A stretch of 39,346 nt of DNA from Gemmatimonadales bacterium (GCA_030636765.1 DAOVWI010000004.1:1-39346), one strand, 5' to 3'; numbered from the stretch's first letter, positions 7,384 to 15,992 are shown. Translations and numbers: made by a program. The notes: generated from the sequence alone by a model not told the origin.

Positions 7384-7938
7384 CTACGCCCGACTCGTGA
7401 GCGCGCTCACGATCTCATCGCCGTAGAACATGCCGATGTACTTCGCCTGGACCGGGGTCACCCTCCGAACGGCCCAGATCAGCTCGACATGGTTCGGCTC
7501 GTGAGGATCGCACAGCGGCCTGAGCCCGCATTCCTCGGGAAGGCGGTTGCCCTTGCGAAGGTTGCAGCGGCTACATGCGGTCACCACGTTCGTCCAGTCG
7601 TTTCCCCCACCCCGGGAGAGCGGAACGAGGTGATCTCGCGTAAGGGATTCCCGGTACCCCAGCTCGTGCCTTGGGCGTCCGCAGTACTGACAGCGATAGC
7701 CGTCGCGAGCGAACAGGAACGTGTTGGTGACCTGCCGACGAAACCGCCGTGGCACGTGGATGTAGCGCACGAGCCGGATGACGACGGGAGCATTGAGGCG
7801 GGCCCGTTCGGAGCGGAAGGGACGATCGGCGTCCACCTCGAGCGCTTCGGCCTTCCGGTCCATGACCAGACGGACGGCGCGCCGGACCGGTATGATCGTC
7901 AGCGGCTCATAAGACGCGTTCAGCGCGAGACACCCCAT
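7384..7938 (-). CDS. HNH endonuclease family protein
   Basis: The 184-residue protein has a conserved N-terminal region (LALNASYEPLTIIPVRRAVRLVMDRKAE) found in a widespread family of bacterial HNH proteins. A zinc-bound HNH core follows: CQYCG, then LTRDHLVPLSRGGGNDWTNVVTACSRCNLRKGNR with the catalytic His in RDHLVP. Such proteins cut DNA in the known members, but the cellular role of this stand-alone group is not established. AGGAGGG lies about ten bases before the ATG at 7938. It is divergent from priA with only 46-73 bases between, so the promoters must overlap. No methylase or phage gene is adjacent, which argues against a restriction or homing role. Confidence 0.85.
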   Translation of the reverse strand: MGCLALNASYEPLTIIPVRRAVRLVMDRKAEALEVDADRPFRSERARLNAPVVIRLVRYIHVPRRFRRQVTNTFLFARDGYRCQYCGRPRHELGYRESLTRDHLVPLSRGGGNDWTNVVTACSRCNLRKGNRLPEECGLRPLCDPHEPNHVELIWAVRRVTPVQAKYIGMFYGDEIVSALTSRA

Positions 7939-8011
7939 GTAATCTCAGCCCTCCTAGCTGGCCGGGGATTCTAGGCGTCCTCGGATGGCCAGGTCAAGCA
8001 ACGGCGGGCGA

Positions 8012-10303
8012 ATGCCAAACCTCTTGGAATTCTGCCAGGTCGCCCTTCCCCGGCCCGTTCTCCAGACTTTTACCTACCAACTTCCCCCAGAGATCCGCGA
8101 GCGCGCTCGGCCCGGCATGCGCGTGTGTGTTCCCTTCGGCAACCGCCAGGCGCTCGGGTGCATCGACTCGCTGCAAGAGGATGGACCGGCCGGCCGCGTG
8201 CGGCGGGTGCTCGAGCTGCTCGACGCGGAGCCGATCTTCTTCCCGGCGCTGCTCGAGCTCTGTCGCTGGGTGGCAGAGTACTACGTCGCCCCTCTTGGAC
8301 TCGTTTACCGCACGGCCCTTCCTCCCGGCATGCTCGCCGAAGCGAAGGCGGGATCGAGCGCCGCCGTGGCCGGCGTGCGCCGCAAGGTCATTCGGCTGGA
8401 AAGGAACCTCCCTACGCTGGAGGCGAGGGAGGAGGCGTTCGGGCGAGCCCACCGCCAGCGCGAGGCGTACGAGGCGCTGGAGGAGATCGGCGGCGCGGCG
8501 ACCCTTTCGGAGATGGAGGCGCTGGGCTTCAGCCGCACCGTACTGATGGGCCTCGCGAAGCGTGAGATCGCCAGCGTAGCGGACGAGCGCGTGGAGCGCG
8601 ATCCGTTTGGTCACATGGAGGCACCTGCCGGTCCCACGCTTCGGCCCACGCCCGCGCAAGCACGAGTGATCGAGGCACTCATCGAGCGCCGAGGGCGACG
8701 GGAGCCCGGTATCGTCCTCCTTCGAGGCGTCACCGGATCGGGGAAGACCCTGGTCTACATACGGTTGATCGAGCAGGTCCTCGCCGCCGGGCGGGAGGCG
8801 ATCCTCCTGGTACCCGAGATCTCCCTCACGCCTCAGACGGTCCAGCGCTTCCGCTCCGCCTTCGGGGACGATGTGGCCGTTCTTCACTCCGGCCTCTCGG
8901 CCGGCGAACGCCGCGACGCTTGGCTTGCGCTGAGGGAGGGACGGAAGCGAATCGCGATCGGCGCCCGCTCCGCGGTGTTCGCCCCGCTGTCGAATCTCGG
9001 GGCGATCGTGCTCGATGAGGAGCACGAGAGCAGCTACAAGCAGTCGGACACACCGAGGTACCACGCCAGGGCGGTGGCCGTGATGCGGGCCAAGCTCCAG
9101 GGCGCACTGTGCCTCCTCGGCTCCGCAACACCCGCTCTGGAGAGCTGGGAGAACGCCCGGTGCGGCCGTTACGCGCTGCTCGAGCTCCCGGAGCGCGTCA
9201 CCGACCACCCGCTCCCCGAGGTTCGGGTCATCGACCTACGCGCCGAGGGCGACCGCCGTGCCGAGGGCGACCGCCGTGCCGGCGGCGGACGCGTCCCCGG
9301 AGGCCTCACCCTCACGGCACCACTCCATGATGCGATCGATCTGCGGCTCCAGCGGGGAGAGCAGTGCATCCTCCTGCTCAACCGGCGAGGCTATGCCACC
9401 TTCGTCCAGTGCGGTCATTGCGGGAAGGTGTGGAGCTGCCCCCACTGCAACGTCTCCCTCACGTTCCACCGGCGGAAGCGGGCTCTGCTCTGCCACCACT
9501 GTGCCTTCCAGGATGCCGCGCCCGAGCTGTGCGATGAGTGCGAATCCCGGATCTCCTACTCCGGGCTGGGGACCGAGCAGGTCGAGCGACACCTGGGCGA
9601 TGCGTTCCCCGCCGCCCGCATCGTTCGAATGGATATGGACACAACCTCAACCAAGTGGTCACACTTCCGAGTCTTCGAGCGCATGCTCCGGCGGGACATC
9701 GACATCCTGCTCGGCACCCAGATGATCGCGAAAGGCCTGGACTTCCCGCACGTCACGCTCGTGGGTGTCATCAACGCCGATGTCGGTCTCAACCTCCCCG
9801 ACTTCCGAGCCAGCGAGCGTACCTTCCAACTCCTCTCGCAGGTGGCCGGCCGGGCCGGCCGCGGGCCCGAGCCGGGCGAAGTCATCATCCAAACGTCCCG
9901 GCCTTCCCATTTCGCGCTGCAGGCGGCCGTGCGACACGACTACTTAGCGTTCGCGGAAAGAGAGCTGGCGGATCGCCTCGAGCCCGGATATCCCCCCCAC
10001 ACTCGGCTCGCGAACGTGGTCGTCTCCGGTAGGTCCGAGACGAGGGTGACGGATCTGGCCCTCGAGCTCGCCGAGTGGGCGCGCGGCCTGATCGAGGCCC
10101 GATCCCTGGCCGGGCTCGTCGTCCTGGGGCCGGCCCCGTGCCCCATCGACCGCCTCCGCGACCGATGGCGGTGGCATTTCCTGCTGAAGGCGCAGAGCGC
10201 CCGGACGCTCGGCTCGGTGCTGCGCTTCCTGGCCGACCGGCATCGGCAGCCGTCGGGGGGGCTGCGAATCGAGATCGACCGCGACCCGGAGTCGCTGCTC
10301 TAG
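8012..10303 (+). CDS. priA: Primosomal protein N' (replication restart helicase PriA)
   Basis: PriA reloads the replicative helicase at collapsed forks. The N-terminal 3'-DNA-binding domain begins VALPRPVLQTFTYQLPPEI. The helicase core has Walker A GVTGSGKT, the DEEH box (LDEEHESSYKQSDTPRYHARA) and motif VI (QVAGRAGRG). The zinc-binding insert has all eight cysteines in four pairs (CGHC, CPHC, CHHC, CDEC). I prefer ATG 8012, which puts MPNLLEF just before the conserved VALP. ATG 7985 would add nine residues, and neither has a clear binding site. Length is 763 residues, near the usual 730-800. An 18-bp in-frame tandem duplication (9242-9277) lies just before the zinc insert. The gene stands alone and ends 21 bases from the convergent epimerase gene. 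Confidence 0.95.
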   Translation: MPNLLEFCQVALPRPVLQTFTYQLPPEIRERARPGMRVCVPFGNRQALGCIDSLQEDGPAGRVRRVLELLDAEPIFFPALLELCRWVAEYYVAPLGLVYRTALPPGMLAEAKAGSSAAVAGVRRKVIRLERNLPTLEAREEAFGRAHRQREAYEALEEIGGAATLSEMEALGFSRTVLMGLAKREIASVADERVERDPFGHMEAPAGPTLRPTPAQARVIEALIERRGRREPGIVLLRGVTGSGKTLVYIRLIEQVLAAGREAILLVPEISLTPQTVQRFRSAFGDDVAVLHSGLSAGERRDAWLALREGRKRIAIGARSAVFAPLSNLGAIVLDEEHESSYKQSDTPRYHARAVAVMRAKLQGALCLLGSATPALESWENARCGRYALLELPERVTDHPLPEVRVIDLRAEGDRRAEGDRRAGGGRVPGGLTLTAPLHDAIDLRLQRGEQCILLLNRRGYATFVQCGHCGKVWSCPHCNVSLTFHRRKRALLCHHCAFQDAAPELCDECESRISYSGLGTEQVERHLGDAFPAARIVRMDMDTTSTKWSHFRVFERMLRRDIDILLGTQMIAKGLDFPHVTLVGVINADVGLNLPDFRASERTFQLLSQVAGRAGRGPEPGEVIIQTSRPSHFALQAAVRHDYLAFAERELADRLEPGYPPHTRLANVVVSGRSETRVTDLALELAEWARGLIEARSLAGLVVLGPAPCPIDRLRDRWRWHFLLKAQSARTLGSVLRFLADRHRQPSGGLRIEIDRDPESLL
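9242..9277 (+). repeat. In-frame 18-bp tandem duplication inside priA
   Basis: GCCGAGGGCGACCGCCGT occurs twice back to back (9242-9259 and 9260-9277) and encodes AEGDRR twice, followed by a degenerate third start (AGGGR). It lies in a linker between helicase lobe and zinc insert where length variation is likely tolerated. Copy number may vary between strains through slippage. Confidence 0.9.
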
Positions 10304-10324
10304 CAGCTACTGGCAGCTAGAACG

Positions 10325-11353
10325 CTAGGGCTGCTCGACGCCGAGCCCGGGCCGGTCGTTCAAGACGACGGTCGGCCCGTCGAGATGCGGTCCGTCGAAA
10401 GGGTCGTCCTTCAGGAGCGCGGCGCCATCGAGATCGGCATAGTCGACCAGCGGCGCGAGGTGAGCGGCAGGCGCGATCCCCAGCGTGCTCTCCACCATGC
10501 ACCCCAGCATGACCTCGAGGCCGCACGCCCGGGCCGTGTGGATCATGCGCAGCGCCTCCCGCGGTCCCCCGCACTTGGCGAGCTTGATGTTGATGCCGTC
10601 GCAGAGCCCCACCAGAGCCGGGATGTCGCTCGCGACGACACACGACTCATCCAGAATGATCGGGAGAGGAGAGCGCTGGAACAGGTAGCGGAGCCCCTCC
10701 CGGTCCCATGGAGGTAGCGGCTGCTCGACGAACTCGACGTCGTGGTCGGCGAGAAGACGCATGCTCTCGAGAGCTTCCCGCGCCGTCCATGCCGCGTTGG
10801 CGTCCACGCGCAGCCGCGCGTCCGGCGCTTCGCTTCGAACCGCTTCGAGGACCTCCCGGTCCCGGGCCGTCCCGACCTTGATCTTGAGGATCGGATACCG
10901 ATGGGCCTCGCGAACCTTCTTGGCGACGACCTCCGGCTTGTCGATCCCGATCGTGAACGAGCTGAGCGGCGCATCGGCCGGCTGCAGGCCCCAGAGCCAC
11001 CAAAGGGGGCGGTCGAGGATCTTCCCCTGCAGGTCGTGGAGGGCCGCCGAGATCGCGGCTCGCGCGGCGCCGTTACGGGCGAGGCGGGCCTCCAGCGCAC
11101 GCTCGATCCTCTCGAGCGATCCCGGAGCTTCCGGCTCCTCCGAGCCCTCGACGACGGGGCGATACGCCGCCAGTGCCGTCTGGACGGTGTCGGCCGTCTC
11201 GCCGTAGTACGCGGAGGGGTCCGCCTCTCCCCAGCCCTCCAGGCCTTCCGTTTCGACGCGCACCCAGACGAGCGTTTCGCTATCCCGTGTGCCCCGGCTG
11301 ATGGTGAACGGGTAACGCAGCTCGACCCGAAAGGTCTCCCAGCTCAGCTTCAC
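10325..11353 (-). CDS. Dipeptide epimerase, enolase superfamily (L-Ala-D/L-Glu epimerase type)
   Basis: The 342-residue protein has the N-terminal capping domain (RYPFTISRGTRDSETLVWVRV) and C-terminal barrel of the muconate-lactonizing/epimerase subgroup. The acid/base pair is the K-x-K motif in ILKIKVG and the lysine in NIKLAKCGG. Metal ligands are Asp in RVDANAAW, Glu in FVEQPL and Asp in IILDES. The C-terminal DLDGAALLKDDPFDG carries the D-x-D found in dipeptide epimerases, which helps bind the dipeptide ammonium group. The family epimerises the second residue of dipeptides, often L-Ala-D-Glu from murein turnover; exact specificity is not provable. The start is GTG 11353 with GAGG six bases upstream. 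It lies downstream of an M24 peptidase gene on the same strand, separated by the inverted-repeat element at 11386-11716. Confidence 0.92.
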   Translation of the reverse strand: MKLSWETFRVELRYPFTISRGTRDSETLVWVRVETEGLEGWGEADPSAYYGETADTVQTALAAYRPVVEGSEEPEAPGSLERIERALEARLARNGAARAAISAALHDLQGKILDRPLWWLWGLQPADAPLSSFTIGIDKPEVVAKKVREAHRYPILKIKVGTARDREVLEAVRSEAPDARLRVDANAAWTAREALESMRLLADHDVEFVEQPLPPWDREGLRYLFQRSPLPIILDESCVVASDIPALVGLCDGINIKLAKCGGPREALRMIHTARACGLEVMLGCMVESTLGIAPAAHLAPLVDYADLDGAALLKDDPFDGPHLDGPTVVLNDRPGLGVEQP

Positions 11354-11385
11354 GCATGCCTCGCCGATCTCAGTAGAAGTTTTCC

Positions 11386-11716
11386 AGCAGGTCGCTGAAA
11401 ACCCTGGCGGGTCGCGTTACGAGCGCCGTGGGGGCAGATCCAAGGCGGCGCGACGACGGCGATACCGTGCGTATCGGGGAGGAGCGGCAACGCCGGAGAT
11501 GCCCCCACGCCGCCGTAACCCACAGGGCGTATGGGGGTTGGCTGGCGCCGACCTCCACTCGCTTCGCTCGCTCCGGTTGTGGCCGAATACGGCGTTACTC
11601 GTCGTCGAGGGCACCGCGCGCAGCGTGGTCGCACAGGGCATCGACTCCTCCTCGCTCCGTGTCTTCGACTCACAAGACCCATGCGCGCAACCCACCAGGG
11701 TTTTCAGCGACCTGCT
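11386..11716. mobile_element. 331-bp MITE-like element with 27-bp terminal inverted repeats, no coding capacity
   Basis: The left end (11386-11412) begins AGCAGGTCGCTGAAAACCCT, and the right end (11690-11716) is its reverse complement with one mismatch over 27 bases. Inside the left end is a second, imperfect inverted repeat (11416-11436 with 11500-11519, GTGGGGGCA/TGCCCCCAC), enclosing a short hairpin CGATAC-CGTGC-GTATCG (11460-11476). The right half (about 11520-11689) holds no further long repeat except the palindromic ACTCGCTTCGCTCGCT. None of the reading frames across it resembles a transposase, so it would need one supplied in trans. No clear target-site duplication is visible: the flanks are TTCC and TAGC. 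It fills nearly all of the 366-bp gap 11354-11720, and its right end lies four bases from the M24 stop codon. It may affect transcription between that gene and the epimerase. Confidence 0.7.
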
Positions 11717-11720
11717 TAGC

Positions 11721-12983
11721 CTAGCGCGACCCGGCCCGGCCGTGGGGCCACGGCTCCATCTGGGGCCGTGGCGTCGTCACCTCGGGCCCATCGGCGCGCA
11801 GGTAGACGTTGATCTCCGAACGCACGCCGAACCGCCCGGACAGGTACACTCCCGGCTCGACCGAGAAGCCGATTCCCGGCACGAGCTCACGCTCGTCCCG
11901 CGTTTCCACGGAGTCCAGGTTCGGACCGAATCCGTGGAGCGCCCGGTCCATGCCGTGACCCAAGCGGTGCTGGATGTGTTCTCCGAAGCCCGCCTCCTCG
12001 AGGATGCGGCGCGCCTCCCGGTCCACCTCCGCGCCCGTGAGCAACGGCACCTCCGTGCCCCCGAGCAGCGCTCCATCTGCGGAGCGGGACCGGATGAGCT
12101 CCACGGCGCCATCGCGAGCCGCGCGCACGGCGTTCCAGGCTTCCTGAAACCCCGGCGGGCCTTCGTCCCCCAGCACCCCCATCCAGGTCTGGTCCGCGAA
12201 CACGGCGTCCGGATCGCCGGCGACCTTGCCCCACAGGTCGATGAGCAGGACCTCGCCGGCCTCCAACACGGCGGAGCTGCCGGCCACGGGTTCGTAGTGG
12301 GCGCTCGCGCTGTTGGAACCGGCAGCCACGATCGTTCCACCCTCGGCCAGGCCGCTCTCGGCCTTGGCACCATCAGCCAGGCCGGCGGCGGCGATCCGCG
12401 CGAGAATCCACTCGGCGAGGTCGTGCTCGGTGAGGCAAGCCCCCTCGCGCACCGCCTCGAGCCCCCTCTCGAACGCCGCCTCGGCGATGTCGGCCAGCAA
12501 CGCACCGGCCCGCACGTGCGCCTCGTAGCCGCTATCTCCCCACTGGGCGTACGTACCGGTGATCAGCGAAGCGGAGCTGACGACCCGAACATCGAGGCTC
12601 TCGATCAGCTCGACGACGCCCGCCGGCACCTGGTCCACGAACGGCACGTCGTCGCGCCTCGACACCTCCATGGCGACGACCTCGCAGCCACCCAGCATCC
12701 GGCCGAGCGCTTCCTCCATCTCCTTCCAGCCGACGTACGCCTCGAGATCCCCTTCCCATCCGTCCCAGGCATCCAGCTCGATCCGGTGCGCAAGCGCCGA
12801 CGGCTTCGCTCCGGGACGAAGCAGCAGGAAGATCCGGCGTGATGGCCCATCGCCCAGACCAAGCAGCTCGCACGTCACCCGATTTCGCCCCTCCAGATCG
12901 AAGAGAAGCCAGCCATCCAGGGAGCGTCGCTCGAGCTCGGCGGCGGTCGCCTCCACGAACCCATCCGGCAGACGAGCCCTCAT
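11721..12983 (-). CDS. M24-family metallopeptidase (Xaa-Pro aminopeptidase-like)
   Basis: The 420-residue protein has a creatinase-like N-terminal domain (about 1-150) and a C-terminal pita-bread fold. The five expected metal ligands can be followed: Asp in LLIDLWGK, Asp in FADQTWMG, His in HRLGHGMD, Glu in FSVEPGVY and Glu in RSEINVYL. M24 enzymes remove N-terminal residues, often before proline, or hydrolyse related amides; the LLIDLWGK subgroup is not well characterised. The ATG at 12983 overlaps the stop of the deacetylase gene (ATGA), so the two are translationally coupled. The stop codon (TAG, 11721-11723) is almost abutted by the inverted-repeat element. Confidence 0.9.
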   Translation of the reverse strand: MRARLPDGFVEATAAELERRSLDGWLLFDLEGRNRVTCELLGLGDGPSRRIFLLLRPGAKPSALAHRIELDAWDGWEGDLEAYVGWKEMEEALGRMLGGCEVVAMEVSRRDDVPFVDQVPAGVVELIESLDVRVVSSASLITGTYAQWGDSGYEAHVRAGALLADIAEAAFERGLEAVREGACLTEHDLAEWILARIAAAGLADGAKAESGLAEGGTIVAAGSNSASAHYEPVAGSSAVLEAGEVLLIDLWGKVAGDPDAVFADQTWMGVLGDEGPPGFQEAWNAVRAARDGAVELIRSRSADGALLGGTEVPLLTGAEVDREARRILEEAGFGEHIQHRLGHGMDRALHGFGPNLDSVETRDERELVPGIGFSVEPGVYLSGRFGVRSEINVYLRADGPEVTTPRPQMEPWPHGRAGSR

Positions 12984-13972
12984 CGATGGACCTCCTCGCT
13001 CGCACTCGGTACACGGACATCTCTCAGCGCCTTCACGTGCGCAACCACGTTCCGGCCCAGCTCTTCGGAATTGTAGCCCCCTTCGAGGACCGAGACGATC
13101 CGGCCGGCGGCGCTGCTCCTGGTACGCTCCGCCAGCTCGACGGTGATCTCCGTAAACTCCTCTTCCCGCAGCGTAAAGCCCCCGATCGGATCCCGTTCTG
13201 CCGCGTCGAAACCACAGGAGATCAACACCAGGTCCGGCTCGAAGCCCGCCGCCGCGTCGATCGCGGCAACGAGCTCATCGACGTAGCGCGCCGGCGGCAG
13301 GCCCGGCGGCAGCGGCACGTTCAGCGTCGTCCCCTCCCCGGGCCCGGCTCCGCGCTCCTCGCGCAAGCCCGTTCCCGGATAACACGGGCTCTCGTGCATC
13401 GAAAGGTAGAAGACATCCGGATCCCGGTAGAAGATGTCCTGCGTGCCGTTTCCGTGGTGGACGTCCCAGTCGACGATCAGCACCCGGGCGGCCAGGCCAC
13501 CGGCGATGGCGTGGCGGGCTCCTAGGGCTACGGAGTTGAAGAGGCAGAATCCCATCGCGCGGCCGGCCGTGGCGTGATGCCCCGGAGGACGCACCACGCA
13601 GAAGGCGTTTGCGTAGCGGCCCGCAGCCACAGCGTCCACCGCATCGATCACGCACCCTACGGCCGCGAGCGCCGCGTCCCAGGAGGCGGCCGACAGCACG
13701 GTGTCCGCGTCCAGGCTGACCAGGCCGTCCTCAGCTCCGGCGCGGCTTGCCGCCCTCCGGACCGTCTCCACGTGGTCCCCGGTATGGACGAGCTCGAGCT
13801 GTGCGGGATCGATGGCGTGGCCGCCGACCATCTCCACATCCGAGGAAAGCTCGGGCAGCGCCGCGTAGAGCGCGTTCGTCACAGCGCGCAGCCGGCCCTG
13901 GTGCTCCGGGTGGCGCCAGCCCGTGTCATGACGCGCGCAGTCGGAATGGTGGTAGACCGCGGTTCTGTTCAA
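12980..13972 (-). CDS. Histone deacetylase-family amidohydrolase
   Basis: The 330-residue protein carries the class II HDAC/acetylpolyamine amidohydrolase/AcuC fold. The catalytic His pair is in VRPPGHHA, zinc ligands are Asp and His in VDWDVHHGNGTQ and Asp in SCGFDA, and the terminal loop is LEGGYN. Bacterial members deacetylate proteins such as acetyl-CoA synthetase, polyamines, or small amides; the substrate is not evident. I use the TTG start at 13972, which reads MNRTAVYHHSD and has GAGG five bases upstream. It is the first gene of the minus-strand set deacetylase, M24 peptidase, dipeptide epimerase, which together suggest handling of modified peptides. It is divergent from the envelope-protein gene at 14094. 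Confidence 0.92.
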   Translation of the reverse strand: MNRTAVYHHSDCARHDTGWRHPEHQGRLRAVTNALYAALPELSSDVEMVGGHAIDPAQLELVHTGDHVETVRRAASRAGAEDGLVSLDADTVLSAASWDAALAAVGCVIDAVDAVAAGRYANAFCVVRPPGHHATAGRAMGFCLFNSVALGARHAIAGGLAARVLIVDWDVHHGNGTQDIFYRDPDVFYLSMHESPCYPGTGLREERGAGPGEGTTLNVPLPPGLPPARYVDELVAAIDAAAGFEPDLVLISCGFDAAERDPIGGFTLREEEFTEITVELAERTRSSAAGRIVSVLEGGYNSEELGRNVVAHVKALRDVRVPSASEEVHR

Positions 13973-14031
13973 GGCGCCTCGCTCGAAGGGGCAAAACGAC
14001 CACCGGGAAACGTAGCGCTCGACACGCTTTG

Positions 14032-14060
14032 TTGCTCGCTCTCAACGCTCCGCCTACCTT
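14032..14060 (+). promoter_or_regulatory. Putative sigma-70 promoter for the envelope-protein gene
   Basis: TTGCTC (14032-14037) and TACCTT (14055-14060) are separated by 17 bases, predicting a start near 14067 and a leader of about 27 bases before ATG 14094. The boxes are only moderate matches, so this is tentative. Confidence 0.35.
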
Positions 14061-14093
14061 GGCGCCACGTGGCCTTTACCGCCCAACCTGAAG

Positions 14094-15146
14094 ATGCGAG
14101 CCTGGATGACACGCTCTCTTCGCCGGCCCGCGGTCCCATGGTGCGCTCTAGCCTTGCTGACCGCACTCGCGCTCGGCCCCGCCGCGTGCGACGTCGAGTG
14201 GGGAGGGGGCTGGATCACTCTCGAGGACCCTTCTCCCCCCACGCCGGAAGCCGTTGTCGAGGGTGAGGCGCCGCCCGCACCCCTCCCGGATGGGCCCCTC
14301 CTGTACATGGTCGGCCTGCGGGAGGATGGACGCGCCACGCTCGCACCGATCGCCCGCATCACCGGAGACAGCCTGGCCTCCCTCGAGCTCCCCAGCCCGA
14401 TCGACGAGGAGTACCGCGCCCGTTTCGAGGCCGCGTTCCTGCGTCCGGGCGCCGAGCTGGCGCTCGTGGCCGGCGGAGCCAGAGTCGGGAGTCTGATCAT
14501 CGAAACCGGACCCGCAGCCGCGCCCGCGGATTGCCCATCGGCGGGCGTCGCGCAGGCGGTGCTGCCGCCCGGTGCGTACATGCCGTCACTCGGATTCGGA
14601 GTGCCGCTCGACATGGCCCCGGTCGAGCTCGGGCGCGCGACGCCCAGGGAGCCTGTCGGACGCATGGCTACCTACGGACCCATCCTCGCAGAGCAGCTCC
14701 TGAGGGCGGACGGCGTGGCGCGTCCCTTCCTCGCTCAGCGCGCGGCCCTCGAAGCGGTCCCCTCCGGCGACTCTCTCCGCTCGATGGCCGCTACGTACCT
14801 GATCAACGACACCCTCGCGGCGGCCGCGCCACGAGGCGAGGCCGCGTCACTCTTCTTCCTCGCGCGAGATGAGGTGGGCCGTGGCTTCGTACCGGTCTGG
14901 CGGGAGGTGCGGAGCTACCGTACGGCGGAGGAGAAACAGGCCTTCGCGTACGTGGATTGGCTGGAGCTGGCGGGAGCCCGGTTCGACTTCGTACGACTCA
15001 TCGAAAGCGAGGGCGAGCGACTCTCAGCCAGTCGAGCGCCGTCGGATTGGCGAGAACGCACGTCCCTGGCGGAACGCGAGTTGGTGTGGACGGAGGACGC
15101 CGGCTGTGCCGCGCGCGGCCTCCTCTCAAGCGGCGAAGCTCCGTAG
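14094..15146 (+). CDS. Putative envelope lipoprotein or secreted protein of unknown function
   Basis: The 350-residue protein begins with Arg-rich residues and a hydrophobic core (VPWCALALLTALALGPAAC). The Cys at about position 32 ends a lipobox-like LGPAAC; the -3 residue is Pro, so lipidation is uncertain, but export is likely. A short Pro-rich linker (PSPPTPEAVVEGEAPPAPLP) follows, then a mixed alpha/beta region with five further cysteines in the frame. No motif points to a reaction, and I do not recognise the family. An internal start at ATG 14106 is possible. The last 21 bases overlap the 3' end of the convergent sigma-factor gene. Confidence 0.7.
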   Translation: MRAWMTRSLRRPAVPWCALALLTALALGPAACDVEWGGGWITLEDPSPPTPEAVVEGEAPPAPLPDGPLLYMVGLREDGRATLAPIARITGDSLASLELPSPIDEEYRARFEAAFLRPGAELALVAGGARVGSLIIETGPAAAPADCPSAGVAQAVLPPGAYMPSLGFGVPLDMAPVELGRATPREPVGRMATYGPILAEQLLRADGVARPFLAQRAALEAVPSGDSLRSMAATYLINDTLAAAAPRGEAASLFFLARDEVGRGFVPVWREVRSYRTAEEKQAFAYVDWLELAGARFDFVRLIESEGERLSASRAPSDWRERTSLAERELVWTEDAGCAARGLLSSGEAP

Positions 15147-15992
15147 CATCTGACCCGCCGGTCCGGCGCGGAGCTCCCGCAGGGCCCGATCCCGAAGCTG
15201 GCGGACGCGCTCGCGCGTGACTCCCAACAGCTGGCCGATCTGCTCGAGCGTATGCTCCTGTTCCCCCTGGAGCCCGTAGTAGAGTCGCACGACGCGAGCG
15301 TCCCTCGGCTTCAGTCCCTGGAGGGCCTGTGCGACTTTCTCCTTCAGGAGCTTCGCCTCGAGAACCTCCTCCAGGCTCGACTCGTCCACGAGAAAGCGAT
15401 CGACGAGCTGGTTGTCGTCGCTCGAGCCTACGGGAGCGTCGAGCCGGACCTCGGCCACGTTGAGCATCTGGAGCATTTCCACCGTCGCCATGTCCAGCTC
15501 GGCGATCTCGGCGATCTCGTCCACGCTCGGATCGCGGCGCAGGCTCTGCTTCAGTTCCTCCCGCACCCGGGTCATCCGAGCAAGCTCGGTGGCGCGGTTC
15601 AGCGGCAGCCGCACGCTACGGCCGTGCTTGGCGAGCGCGGCGAGGATCGCTTGCCGGATCCACCACACGGCGTAGCTGATGAACTTCACACCCTGGTCCG
15701 GATCGAACTTCCGCGCGGCCGTGACGAGGCCGACGTTCCCCTCCTGGATCAGATCGGCGAACGGCATGCCACGATTCTGATACTTCTTGGCCACGGAAAC
15801 GACGAAGCGGAGGTTGGCCCTTACAAGCACATCGAGAGCGGAGCCGTCGCCGGCCCGGGCGAGACGCGCGATGCGGTCCTCTTCCTCTGCATCGAGTAAG
15901 GGATGAGCGCTCAGGTCGTCGAGGTAGAGGTCGAGAGAACTCGGTACGTCGTCGGCCGGCAGGTGGCCGTTCATCCGTCGACGGCTTCGCAT
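15126..15992 (-). CDS. Group 2-type sigma-70 family RNA polymerase sigma factor
   Basis: The protein (288 residues from ATG 15992; GTG 15998 is possible, and ATG 15974 reads MNGHLPADD) lacks region 1.1. It has region 1.2 (LDLYLDDLSAHPLLDAEEE), region 2 with the core-binding and -10 elements (NLRFVVSVAKKYQNRGMPFADLIQEGNVGL, then FDPDQGVKFISYAVWWIRQAI), region 3 (RLPLNRATELARM) and region 4 with its helix-turn-helix (LEQIGQLLGVTRERVRQLRDRAL). This composition is that of RpoS/SigB-like or small RpoD-like factors, able to read promoters near TTGACA/TATAAT. There is no anti-sigma gene next to it. A weak site (GAAAG) lies seven bases before ATG 15992. Its 3' end overlaps the convergent envelope-protein gene by 21 bases. 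Confidence 0.93.
   Translation of the reverse strand: MRSRRRMNGHLPADDVPSSLDLYLDDLSAHPLLDAEEEDRIARLARAGDGSALDVLVRANLRFVVSVAKKYQNRGMPFADLIQEGNVGLVTAARKFDPDQGVKFISYAVWWIRQAILAALAKHGRSVRLPLNRATELARMTRVREELKQSLRRDPSVDEIAEIAELDMATVEMLQMLNVAEVRLDAPVGSSDDNQLVDRFLVDESSLEEVLEAKLLKEKVAQALQGLKPRDARVVRLYYGLQGEQEHTLEQIGQLLGVTRERVRQLRDRALRELRAGPAGQMLRSFAA

Noticed and set aside
7384..7938. HNH gene as part of a defence or mobile system
   Set aside because: No methylase, integrase, phage or toxin gene is adjacent, and the protein belongs to a stand-alone, widely conserved HNH group next to tat and priA.
11499..12842. 447-codon plus-strand open frame crossing the inverted-repeat element and the M24 gene
   Set aside because: It runs antisense to the M24 peptidase, whose metal ligands are all intact, and shows no transposase motif within the element.
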